Assembly: GCA_030655215.1 (NCBI GenBank)
Contig: JAURVZ010000086.1
Span: 147,967 to 211,966 of the forward strand
Direction: 5' to 3'
Source of the DNA: Pseudolabrys sp.
Lineage (GTDB): Bacteria > Pseudomonadota > Alphaproteobacteria > Rhizobiales > Xanthobacteraceae
Length of the DNA stretch: 64,000 nucleotides
The position numbers and the translations under genes were made by a program. The notes beneath the pieces are model-generated. The model had not been told where the DNA came from. It saw only the letters and a program-made list of their open reading frames with translations, and ran no database searches. This document shows, in pieces, positions 9,285 through 16,889 of this stretch (within the stretch, counting starts at the first letter, position 1; each line of letters opens with the position of its first letter).

Positions 9285-9827
9285 CTACTCATCCCCGTCG
9301 ATCGTGCTCAGCGCCTTGCGCAGATTCTGCTTGGCCCGCACCAGTAAGGTTTCAACCGCCGACACCGTGGTGTCGAGAATTTCCGCGACCTGTGCGTTGC
9401 TCATGCCGTCACCGTAGGTCAGCACGATGGCAGTGCGCTGACGCACCGGTAGTTCTGCTGTCGCCTTGGCAACAAGTTTGTCGCGCTCGCTCTGCTCAGT
9501 CTGTTCCGCAGCGTCAGGCGTCGGGTCGACGATGTCGCCGGCAGCTTCCAGTTCGACCCAAGGCGCGCGGCGCTTCCGGTCAAGGCAGAGATTGACGACG
9601 ATGCGCGTAAGCCAGGTCTTGAACAAGGCCAAAGGCTGCCAGCGCGGCGCGTGGGTCCAAACCCGGAGCATGGCTTCCTGGACGGCATCTTCGGCGTCTG
9701 CGGCATTGCCGAGAATGCGGCGGGCGAGGCCGAGCATGGCCGGGACATGGCGGCGCGTGAGCAGCCGATAGGCCGCCTCGTCACCGCGCGCGACGCGGCC
9801 CATAAGCACTTCGTCGCTGTCATCCAT
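9285..9827 (-). CDS. ECF-family RNA polymerase sigma factor
   Basis: Extracytoplasmic-function sigma factor of 180 residues. Region 2 is visible at about residues 10-75 (DEAAYRLLTRRHVPAMLGLARRILGN, AEDAVQEAMLRVWTHA, FKTWLTRIVVNLCLDRKRR). Region 4 is at about residues 118-170 (LPVRQRTAIVLTYGDGMSNAQVAEIL, SAVETLLVRAKQNLRK) with its helix-turn-helix for the -35 element. It is first in a compact operon with the putative anti-sigma factor and the periplasmic sensor, and the tripartite efflux genes follow on the same strand. I infer that it activates its own operon and possibly the efflux genes in response to envelope or toxic stress. Confidence 0.93.
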   Translation of the reverse strand: MDDSDEVLMGRVARGDEAAYRLLTRRHVPAMLGLARRILGNAADAEDAVQEAMLRVWTHAPRWQPLALFKTWLTRIVVNLCLDRKRRAPWVELEAAGDIVDPTPDAAEQTEQSERDKLVAKATAELPVRQRTAIVLTYGDGMSNAQVAEILDTTVSAVETLLVRAKQNLRKALSTIDGDE

Positions 9828-9930
9828 GTCGTGCTGGCAACCGCCATCGGGGAAACCGGTTCATTCTCGTGTGTCGTCTGTTCAATGAACGGCTGGGTGG
9901 GCAAAAACCTGTGCACGCTAAGCTATTGAA

Positions 9931-10875
9931 CTATCTCGGGTATGCAACCCGGCTCTGGCTGGCAAGCTCCAGTCCCTTCACCAAACGCGTGACGGCGTGG
10001 CAATTCGGCACCGGAATCCCGAGCCGGGTGCCTTCCCGGACGATAAAACCGGTCAATTCGTCGATTTCGGTCGGGGCGCCGCGGGCAATGTCGAGGGCCA
10101 TTGAGCCGGCGTGTTTGGACAAGGGGACAGCGCCGGAGCGGACCTTGGCGACGAATTCCATGGGCGGGAAGGCGAAACTGCCGCCAAGGGCGGTTATGAC
10201 CGTCATGCATTCGGCGGCCATATCGTCGATCAAATCGCGCATTTCCGGCACGTTATAGCGGGCGGCATTGTCGCCCATCATCAGGGCGCCGACCGGGTTC
10301 ATGACGCAGTTGAAGACGAATTTCGACCAGACCGCGCCCATCGGGTCGGCGAGGATTTCGGTCGGCATGCCGGCGGCGTTGAGGGTGGCGCCGAGGGCGG
10401 TCAGGTCGTCGACGCGGCCGCGCTCCGGCCCGAGCCAGGTTTTGCCCTCGATCAGGTTTTCGACCACGCCCGGCTCGACATAGCGGCCGGCATTCATGGT
10501 GGCGCCGCGGGCGACGATGACGTCCGGCATGTCGAGCAGGGCTTCGGCATTGCCCATGCCGTTTTGCAACGTGACGAGGATCGGCTTGCCGGCCAGCACC
10601 GGGCGCAGTTGCGCCAGCACGGCGGCGGTGGCTTTCGATTTGATGAGAAAGAAGATCGCGTCGAAGGCCTTGCCACGCAGGGCGTCGATATCGCCGGTGA
10701 TGTCGAAACGGGCGCTGCGTTCGCTTTTGCCGGTGACGCGCAGGCCGTCACGCTTGATAGCCGCGACATGCTCGGCATTGGCGTCGAAGCCGGTGACGTC
10801 GGCTGCTTTCGTCAGGGCCGTGGCGAACAGGCCGCCAATGGCGCCGCAGCCGACAATGAGGATCTTCGCGCTCAT
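9931..10875 (-). CDS. 2-dehydropantoate 2-reductase family protein (ApbA/PanE)
   Basis: NAD(P)-dependent reductase of 314 residues with an N-terminal Rossmann fold, ILIVGCGAIGGLFATAL at residues 5-21, and the family signature LVTLQNGMGNAEAL near residue 100. The C-terminal helical domain (WSKFVFNCVMNPVGALM, then a segment ending STLDIARGAPTEIDE-like) is the ApbA_C fold. True PanE makes pantoate for coenzyme A, but many alphaproteobacterial paralogues act elsewhere. The ATG overlaps the stop of a flavin monooxygenase gene (ATGA), so a catabolic role on a keto acid is more likely here than vitamin synthesis. The specific substrate is not known. Confidence 0.85.
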   Translation of the reverse strand: MSAKILIVGCGAIGGLFATALTKAADVTGFDANAEHVAAIKRDGLRVTGKSERSARFDITGDIDALRGKAFDAIFFLIKSKATAAVLAQLRPVLAGKPILVTLQNGMGNAEALLDMPDVIVARGATMNAGRYVEPGVVENLIEGKTWLGPERGRVDDLTALGATLNAAGMPTEILADPMGAVWSKFVFNCVMNPVGALMMGDNAARYNVPEMRDLIDDMAAECMTVITALGGSFAFPPMEFVAKVRSGAVPLSKHAGSMALDIARGAPTEIDELTGFIVREGTRLGIPVPNCHAVTRLVKGLELASQSRVAYPR

Positions 10876-12095
10876 CGGCTGGCCGCGCTGACGTCGGTAA
10901 GCGCGAAGCCGGCAATGCGCTTGTAGTTGTCGGACAGCGCCCGCAATTCATCCTGGGTGATGAAATCGTCGAGATTGTCGAAGGGCTTGTCGCCGACCAG
11001 TTCCTCGACCTTGATGTTGATGAAGTCCGGCGGCGTTTCGCGGTTTGTGCGCACGACTTTGGCGGCGACCTGCGCGCGGGCGTCTTCATAGGCCTTCAGC
11101 GCGTCGCGCGGATCGGCATTGTTGCGCAGGCAATCGGCCAGCGTCCGGGCATCGATGGCCGCTTGCGCCGCGCCGTTCGAACCGCGTGGATACATCGGAT
11201 GGGCGGCATCGCCGGCCAAGGTGACTCGGCCAAAAGTCCATTGTGCAATGGGGTCCTTGTCGACCATCGGGTATTCGAGGATTTGATCTGCATCTCGGAT
11301 CATCTGCGCCACGTCCAACCAGTCAAAGCGCCAGTCCTGATAGATCGAATAGAAATCGTCGAGATTGCCCGGCTTATTCCAGTCATTCTGGATCGTGGTG
11401 TCGCGTTTGATCTCGGCCATCCAATTGATGAGCTGGTGGCCATCATCATCATGATGATCAACGATCGGGTAGATGACGATCTTGCCGGTATTGATCGAGC
11501 CGACCCGCATATAGGTGCGGCCGCCATTGATCGGCTTGTGCCGGGTGACGCCGCGCCAGGTATTGATGCCGGAGAAGGCGACCTTGTCGTCCGGATAGAA
11601 CTGCTTGCGGATCGCCGAGTTGATGCCCTCGCAGTCGATGACCACATCGGCGCGGACGCTGTCGCGATTCTTGAAATGGACGGTCGCGCCGGTCTCATCC
11701 TGCTCGATGCCGCTGCATTCGTGGTCGGTGACCACGGCGTCCGGACCGAGCTCCTTCTTGACCGCGTCATAAAGAATGAGGTGCAAAGTGCCGCGGTGAA
11801 TGCCGACTTCCGGATACTGGTAGCCGGCAAACTTGCCGCGGTCCTCGCGGTAAATGAGCTGGCCGAAGCGGTTGTAGAAATGGCTTTCGCGATTCTCGAT
11901 GCCGGCGGCCAGCAACTGGTCGCCGAGGCCGAGCGCCGAAAACTCGCGCATTGCATGCGGCAGAAGGGTGATGCCGACGCCGAGCGGCTTGATTTCCGGC
12001 GCGCGCTCATAGACCCGCGCCGCAATGCCGCGCCGGTGCAAATTGAGCGCCAGCGACAATCCGCAAATCCCACCCCCGACAATCGCAACTTTCAT
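10872..12095 (-). CDS. FAD-dependent aromatic monooxygenase (PhzS / salicylate hydroxylase-like)
   Basis: Group A flavoprotein monooxygenase of 407 residues. The FAD-binding VAIVGGGICGLSLALNLHRRG (residues 3-23), the conserved EGINSAIRKQFY (DG-motif position) and TLAGDAAHPMYPRGSNGAAQAAIDARTLA (GD motif, near residue 300) are all present. It would hydroxylate an aromatic or N-heteroaromatic ring using NAD(P)H and oxygen in the cytoplasm. A histidine/aspartate-rich patch (DHHDDDGHQ, near residue 212) lies in the substrate domain. It is transcribed upstream of, and overlaps, the ketopantoate-reductase-like gene. The substrate cannot be inferred. Confidence 0.9.
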   Translation of the reverse strand: MKVAIVGGGICGLSLALNLHRRGIAARVYERAPEIKPLGVGITLLPHAMREFSALGLGDQLLAAGIENRESHFYNRFGQLIYREDRGKFAGYQYPEVGIHRGTLHLILYDAVKKELGPDAVVTDHECSGIEQDETGATVHFKNRDSVRADVVIDCEGINSAIRKQFYPDDKVAFSGINTWRGVTRHKPINGGRTYMRVGSINTGKIVIYPIVDHHDDDGHQLINWMAEIKRDTTIQNDWNKPGNLDDFYSIYQDWRFDWLDVAQMIRDADQILEYPMVDKDPIAQWTFGRVTLAGDAAHPMYPRGSNGAAQAAIDARTLADCLRNNADPRDALKAYEDARAQVAAKVVRTNRETPPDFINIKVEELVGDKPFDNLDDFITQDELRALSDNYKRIAGFALTDVSAASR

Positions 12096-12310
12096 TCCAA
12101 TTTCCTTCCCAAGCGTAGAGCCGGACTTGTATCCGGATTTCGGGTCTGGCGCTGGCGCGCCGGCCCGGAACGATTAAATACGCGGCAACGACCGCCGTCC
12201 CGGAATCACGATACCGAGATAGCCGAGTTTTTGTCTTGAAAGTGCCTTCATCCCAAGGCACTGAGAGGCTTGATTTTGCGGCTTTTCGCCGCTGTTTTCA
12301 AAGGTGAGCA

Positions 12311-13393
12311 ATGAATCGACCCCTCGGCCCTTCGCTGCTGGCTCTCCCCATGCTTGCACTGCTGTCTGTCGGCGCCTCCGCCCAGACGCGCGGCGCGGCC
12401 TCCGACCGCTACACGCCGTCGCAGGGGCTGATGGGCATTTTCCAGCAGGAAGCCCAGGTTCAGCAGCGCGATTCGCGGGACATCGAGTCCGACAGCCTGC
12501 CGCCCCCCGGTTTGGCGCCGCAGAATATCCAGCCGCAATATGGCAACCAGGGCGGTCAGCAGCAGTTCGGCAACCAGGGCGGCCATCAGTTTAGCGACCA
12601 GCCGCGCACCCAGTACGCGCCGCAGGACGATGCGATTCGTCCGCCCGGCGGCATTGGTTCCGGCCCGTCTCAGTCGCCCGCTCAAATCCCGTCGCAGGCG
12701 ACGGCCCCCGGCCAGGCGCCGAACGCCAGCGTCATGTCGCTGCCGGCTGACGAACAACCGGAGCAGGGCACTCCGAAGGAATTGCCGGCGCACCTGAAGA
12801 AGCAGTTGGTCGATTACTCGACCAAGGAGCCGGTCGGCACCATCATCGTCGACACCGCCAACACGCATCTCTATCTGGTGCTCGGCGGCGGCAAGGCGCT
12901 GCGCTACGGCGTGCGCGTCGGCCGCGACGGCTTCACCTGGACCGGCAATGAGCGCATCTCGCGCATGAAGGAATGGCCGGATTGGCATCCGCCGGCTGAA
13001 ATGATCGAGCGCCAGCCGTACCTGCCGCGCTTCATGGCCGGCGGTAACGGCAACCCGATGGGCGCGCGCGCCATGTATCTCGGCACGACGTTGTACCGCA
13101 TCCACGGCACCAATCAGCCGTCGACCATCGGATCCTACGTCTCGTCGGGCTGCGTCGGCATGCTCAATGAGGACGTCGAGGACCTGTTCAGCCGCGTTCA
13201 GGTTGGCACCCGCGTCGTCGTGCTGCCCGGCCGCGCGCCGGACACTTTGGCCAATGCAGGCCCCCAGGCGCCGGCTAACCCGATGGCCCCGCCGGCCGTC
13301 GTCCGCGCCCAGCAGCAACAGATGCAGCAGCAAATGGGCCCGGCGAATAATCAGGGCGGTGTCACCGGCTCGACCTTGCCGCCGGTGCGCTAG
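12311..13393 (+). CDS. L,D-transpeptidase (YkuD family), exported
   Basis: Cell-wall cross-linking enzyme of 360 residues. Residues 1-24 are a signal peptide (LLALPMLALLSVGASA). Residues 55-150 are a low-complexity Gln/Asn/Gly/Pro linker that includes an imperfect tandem GNQGG(Q/H)QF. The YkuD domain runs from about residue 180 to 305 (GTIIVDTANTHLYLVLGGGKALRYG). It has the catalytic region HGTN at 265-268 and S-S-G-C at 278-281, with Cys281 as nucleophile. The residue normally Arg two places after the Cys (SxGCxR) is Gly283 here, which is unusual. The C-terminus is again Gln-rich. Followed by a strong terminator. Likely makes 3-3 peptidoglycan links or anchors outer-membrane proteins. Confidence 0.9.
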   Translation: MNRPLGPSLLALPMLALLSVGASAQTRGAASDRYTPSQGLMGIFQQEAQVQQRDSRDIESDSLPPPGLAPQNIQPQYGNQGGQQQFGNQGGHQFSDQPRTQYAPQDDAIRPPGGIGSGPSQSPAQIPSQATAPGQAPNASVMSLPADEQPEQGTPKELPAHLKKQLVDYSTKEPVGTIIVDTANTHLYLVLGGGKALRYGVRVGRDGFTWTGNERISRMKEWPDWHPPAEMIERQPYLPRFMAGGNGNPMGARAMYLGTTLYRIHGTNQPSTIGSYVSSGCVGMLNEDVEDLFSRVQVGTRVVVLPGRAPDTLANAGPQAPANPMAPPAVVRAQQQQMQQQMGPANNQGGVTGSTLPPVR

Positions 13394-13410
13394 GCCTCGC
13401 ACATTCCTGG

Positions 13411-13443
13411 AAAGCCCGCTGGCTCCGGCCCGCGGGCTTTTTT
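13411..13443 (+). terminator. Rho-independent terminator after the L,D-transpeptidase gene
   Basis: Perfect 9-base arms AAAGCCCGC (13411-13419) and GCGGGCTTT (13432-13440) with a 12-base GC-rich loop, followed by a run of T. It starts 18 bases after the stop codon. Confidence 0.9.
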
Positions 13444-13457
13444 GTGTCTGCGAACGA

Positions 13458-13478
13458 AATTCTCACATAGTGAGAATT
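13458..13478. promoter_or_regulatory. Perfect palindromic operator upstream of the dioxygenase-IclR-hydroxylase operon
   Basis: Arms AATTCTCAC (13458-13466) and GTGAGAATT (13470-13478) are perfectly complementary around ATA. The site lies about 80 bases before the first gene of an operon that encodes an IclR-family regulator, so it is a good candidate for that regulator's binding site. IclR-family operators are typically short palindromes of this size. The link is inference. Confidence 0.6.
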
Positions 13479-13556
13479 AGGTGTAGTCGCTTTGACCGCC
13501 GCGCGGCGGCGTGGTTTTGAGGATGCGTCGAACAAGAAGCCCGCCGGGAGTGAACC

Positions 13557-14420
13557 ATGTCCGCGCCAATGTCCGCCGTCGCCGCAGCCGCCTATTTGCA
13601 CCACATGGAATTGCAAAGCGCCAATCCGGCGCGGCTTGCCGAATTCTATGACCGCGTCATGCAGATGAAGGCCGAGAAGCTGAAGGCCGAGAAGCTGGAG
13701 GGCGACCGCTTCATCTGCCGCGGCGCTGACCGGACGATGCTGATTGGCAAAGGCCGCGACAAGGCGCTCGGCTTTGCCGCCTTCGCCTGCCGCGATGCCG
13801 AAGCGCTGGAGGGCGTGCGGCTCTACGTCGAACGCGCCGGCGGCAAAATCGAGAAGTCGCCTTCGCCGTTGTTCGACGACCGCGCTTTCGCCGTCCGCGA
13901 TCCGGAAGGCAACGCCATCGTCTTCGGTCTTGCCAAGACACCGGCCGGCGCGGCGTCGCGCGACATCCGCGGCCCATTGCAGCACATCACCTTCGGCAGC
14001 ACCGATCTGGTGCCGATGGAAAAGTTCTATGTCTCGGTGCTCGGCATGGCGCTGTCCGATCGCGTCAAGGACGACAAGGGCCGCATGACGACCTGCTTCG
14101 TGCGCTCGACGCATGAGCATCATACGGTCGGCATGTTTCTCAAGCCCGAGGCCGGGCTCGATCATCACAGCTATGAAGCCGGCGAGTGGACCACGATCCG
14201 CGATTGGGGCGACCACCTTGGCGCGCTGCATGAGCCGATCGTCTGGGGCCCGGGCCGTCATGGTCCCGGCAACAATCTCTTTATCTTCATCAAGGACCCG
14301 GATGGCAACATGATCGAGATCTCGGCCGAGATCGAATATGTCCGCGACCGGCCGGTGATGGAATGGAAGCATGAGCCCTACACGCTGAATTCATGGGGCC
14401 CGGCGATCATGCGTATCTGA
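13557..14420 (+). CDS. Two-domain VOC protein, extradiol (catechol 2,3-) dioxygenase-like
   Basis: Protein of 287 residues built from two vicinal-oxygen-chelate modules, about residues 12-130 and 138-275, as in type I extradiol dioxygenases. The C-terminal module carries plausible Fe(II) ligands: His in PLQHITFGS (near 142), a His in LDHHSYEAG (near 202) and Glu in GNMIEISAE (near 257). It would open a catechol-type ring with oxygen. First gene of an operon with an IclR regulator and an MhpA-like hydroxylase, which fits a ring-hydroxylation/ring-cleavage pathway. An exact 15-base tandem duplication at 13668-13697 doubles KAEKL in the N-terminal module. Confidence 0.85.
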   Translation: MSAPMSAVAAAAYLHHMELQSANPARLAEFYDRVMQMKAEKLKAEKLEGDRFICRGADRTMLIGKGRDKALGFAAFACRDAEALEGVRLYVERAGGKIEKSPSPLFDDRAFAVRDPEGNAIVFGLAKTPAGAASRDIRGPLQHITFGSTDLVPMEKFYVSVLGMALSDRVKDDKGRMTTCFVRSTHEHHTVGMFLKPEAGLDHHSYEAGEWTTIRDWGDHLGALHEPIVWGPGRHGPGNNLFIFIKDPDGNMIEISAEIEYVRDRPVMEWKHEPYTLNSWGPAIMRI

Positions 14421-14424
14421 CGTT

Positions 14425-15213
14425 ATGACCGAGGGTCAGAAACGCGGCCCCACCAGCGCCGACAAGGTGCTCGGCGTGCTGTCGCTGTTTACCGCCGAGA
14501 ATCCGGTGTGGTCGCCGGAGCGGACGGCGCGCCGCCAGCGCGTTTCGCTCGCCACCAGTTATCGCTACTTCAACACTCTGGTGGCTTCCGGCATGCTGGA
14601 GAAGCTGAACCGCAATCAATATGTGCTCGGCCCCGCCATCGTCGAACTCGACCGCAAGGTGCGCGCTGCCGATCCGGTGCTCAAGCTGGCGCAGCCGGTG
14701 ATGGAGCGCCTGCTGCGCCGCCTGCGCGAACCGGCCGCTATTCTCCTGTGCCGTTATTACCGGCAGAAGGTGATGTGCATTCATCAGGAAACCAACCGCA
14801 GCGGCGAGCCGGTCAGTTCCTATGAGCGCGGCGCCTTGCGGCCAATGTTTCGCGGCGCGACCTCGAAGGTGATCCTGGCGCATCTGCCACCGCGTACCAT
14901 CGTCAATCTTTGGCGCGACCATCGCCGCGACATTGTCGCCAACGGCATGGGCCCCGGCTTTGAGGACTTCAAGGCAAACTTGCGGACCTTGCGCCGCGAA
15001 CCGGTCAATGTCAGTTCAAGCGAGGTTGACGAAGGCCGCACCGGCATCGCCGCGCCGATCTTCGATGCGTCAGGCCGCGTCAATGGCAGCCTCAGCATCG
15101 TGTTGCTGTCATCGCCGGCGAGTACGCGGGTGGTCGAGCGGCTGAGCATCGCCGTGCAGGCGGCGGCGCGTGAAATAGAACGAAGCCGCGGCAATGCGGC
15201 GGGACAGGACTGA
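14425..15213 (+). CDS. IclR-family transcriptional regulator
   Basis: Regulator of 262 residues. The N-terminal winged helix-turn-helix spans about residues 10-70 (TSADKVLGVLSLFTAENPVWSP, RVSLATSYRYFNTLVASGMLEKL). The IclR effector domain follows from about residue 85 (MERLLRRLREPAAILLCRYYRQKVMCIHQ, then RPMFRGATSKVILAHLPP). It starts four bases after the dioxygenase stop and precedes the hydroxylase gene. It probably controls this operon through the 13458-13478 palindrome, with an aromatic compound as ligand (inference). Confidence 0.92.
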   Translation: MTEGQKRGPTSADKVLGVLSLFTAENPVWSPERTARRQRVSLATSYRYFNTLVASGMLEKLNRNQYVLGPAIVELDRKVRAADPVLKLAQPVMERLLRRLREPAAILLCRYYRQKVMCIHQETNRSGEPVSSYERGALRPMFRGATSKVILAHLPPRTIVNLWRDHRRDIVANGMGPGFEDFKANLRTLRREPVNVSSSEVDEGRTGIAAPIFDASGRVNGSLSIVLLSSPASTRVVERLSIAVQAAAREIERSRGNAAGQD

Positions 15214-15217
15214 AGAC

Positions 15218-16798
15218 GTGACGCAAGACTTACCGAAAGAACAATCGACGCACTATCCCATCATCATTGTCGGCGCCGGCCCGACCGGGCTGACGCTCGC
15301 CAATCTGCTCGGCGTCTATGGCGTCGAAGCGCTTGTGCTGGAGCGCAACGCCGCGACCGTGCAGGAGCCGCGCGCCGTTTCCATCGACGATGAAAGTCTG
15401 CGCACCATGCAGGCGGCCGAACTCGTTGAAGAGGTGATGTCGGAGACCGTTACCGGCTATGGCTCGCATTATTTCTCGGCGTCAGGCCGCTGCTTTGCCA
15501 AGGTGCAGCCGACCGAGCAGCCCTTCGGTTTTCCGCGGCGTAATGCTTTTCGCCAGCCGATCCTGGAAGAGCAATTGCGCCATGGCCTCGAGCGCTTTCC
15601 GCATGTGACTGTCGGATTTCAGTGCGACGTCAAATCGTTCACACAGAACCCGAATGGCGTGACGCTGACCTTCACCGATATTGATGGCGAAGAGCACATC
15701 CTGACCTGCGACTATCTGATCGCCTGCGATGGCGCGTCGAGCGGCGTGCGCCGCCAGCTCGGCATCAAGATGGTCGGCTCGACCTTCAATGAACGCTGGC
15801 TGATCCTCGATCTGGAGAATTCACCCAGTGCCTCGCCGCACACCAAGGTGTTCTCCAATCCGGCGCGGCCGTGCATTGCCTTGCCCGGGCCGGAGGAGAC
15901 GCGGCGCTATGAGTTCATGCTGCATCCGTATGAACGCGATGAAGACTTTCTCGCGCCGGACAGGGTGCAGCATCTGATGGACACGCATGAGGCGGCGCCG
16001 CAGAGCCGGCTCGTGCGCAAGGTGGTCTACACATTCCACGCGCGCATTGCTGACACATGGAAAGACGGCCGCGTACTGTTGGCGGGAGACGCCGCGCATC
16101 TGTCGCCGCCTTTCGCCGGGCAGGGCATGAACTCCGGCTTGCGTGACGCCAATAATCTGGCGTGGAAGCTGGCTGCGGTGGTGAACGGTGCGCTCGGGCC
16201 CGGCCTGCTCGAGACCTATGAGAGCGAGCGCCGTGATCATGCCTGGGCGATGATCCAGTTCGCGCTCAACATGGGCAAGGTGATTGGGCCCAAGAGCAAG
16301 GCGACGGCCTTTGCCATTCAGACTTTGTTTCGCGTGCTCGATTATTTCCCGGCGGGGCGCGACTATGTCGCGCAGATGAAGTTCAAGCCGCCGCCGCATC
16401 TCGGCAACGGCTTTCTGGTGCCGGATGGTGTTGCCGACAAGCAGACATTGGTCGGGCGCTTGTTTCCGCAGCCGATTGTGCGTGCCGGTGAGAGCGAGGT
16501 GTTGCTCGATGAACTGCTCGGCACCGGGTTTTCGATTGTGGTGCGCTCGCCGCGTGCGGATGTTGCACTGGCGGCGCTGGCGCAATCACCGTGGTCGGAC
16601 ATCACTGACCGGGTTGTTGTGTTCGGCCGCGATGTGGTTGAGCTGACGCCGAACCCGCGCCTCGCGACGTATGATGATCACGTCATTCTGTTGCGGCCAG
16701 ATCGTTATGTGGCGGCGTGCGTGAAGGTGGATGAGGTGGTGGCGGGTGGGGAGAAGGTTGCGGCCTTGATCGCCGCCACACATACCACCTCATCCTGA
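15218..16798 (+). CDS. FAD-dependent aromatic hydroxylase (MhpA-like, 3-(3-hydroxyphenyl)propionate hydroxylase family)
   Basis: Group A flavin monooxygenase of about 526 residues. Motifs: IIIVGAGPTGLTLANLLG near residue 10, the CDGASSGVRRQLG motif near residue 170, and LAGDAAHLSPPFAGQGMNSG near residue 290, followed by the thioredoxin-like C-terminal domain of this subfamily. GTG 15218 is preferred because GGGACAGGA precedes it at proper spacing, five bases after the IclR stop. An ATG at 15194 inside the IclR gene is the alternative. It likely hydroxylates a phenolic acid to a catechol that the VOC dioxygenase opens. The last codons and stop run into a composite inverted repeat. Confidence 0.9.
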   Translation: MTQDLPKEQSTHYPIIIVGAGPTGLTLANLLGVYGVEALVLERNAATVQEPRAVSIDDESLRTMQAAELVEEVMSETVTGYGSHYFSASGRCFAKVQPTEQPFGFPRRNAFRQPILEEQLRHGLERFPHVTVGFQCDVKSFTQNPNGVTLTFTDIDGEEHILTCDYLIACDGASSGVRRQLGIKMVGSTFNERWLILDLENSPSASPHTKVFSNPARPCIALPGPEETRRYEFMLHPYERDEDFLAPDRVQHLMDTHEAAPQSRLVRKVVYTFHARIADTWKDGRVLLAGDAAHLSPPFAGQGMNSGLRDANNLAWKLAAVVNGALGPGLLETYESERRDHAWAMIQFALNMGKVIGPKSKATAFAIQTLFRVLDYFPAGRDYVAQMKFKPPPHLGNGFLVPDGVADKQTLVGRLFPQPIVRAGESEVLLDELLGTGFSIVVRSPRADVALAALAQSPWSDITDRVVVFGRDVVELTPNPRLATYDDHVILLRPDRYVAACVKVDEVVAGGEKVAALIAATHTTSS

Positions 16799-16883
16799 GG
16801 AGCATCGCGTAGCGATGCGTCTCGAAGGATGGGCGGCCCCATGGTTCGAGACGCGCTGCTGCGCAGCGCTCCTCACCATGAGG
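16788..16883. repeat. Composite palindromic intergenic element (REP-like)
   Basis: Nested structure: outer near-palindromic ends CCTCATCCTGAGG (16788-16800) and CCTCACCATGAGG (16871-16883); inner arms GTCTCGAA/TTCGAGAC (16819-16826/16845-16852); and two side hairpins GCATCGC/GCGATGC (16802-16818) and GCGCTGC/GCAGCGC (16853-16869). It lies between convergent genes, overlaps the hydroxylase stop and can act as a bidirectional terminator. This repeat type is common in Bradyrhizobium-like genomes. Confidence 0.85.
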
Positions 16884-16889
16884 CTGGTC

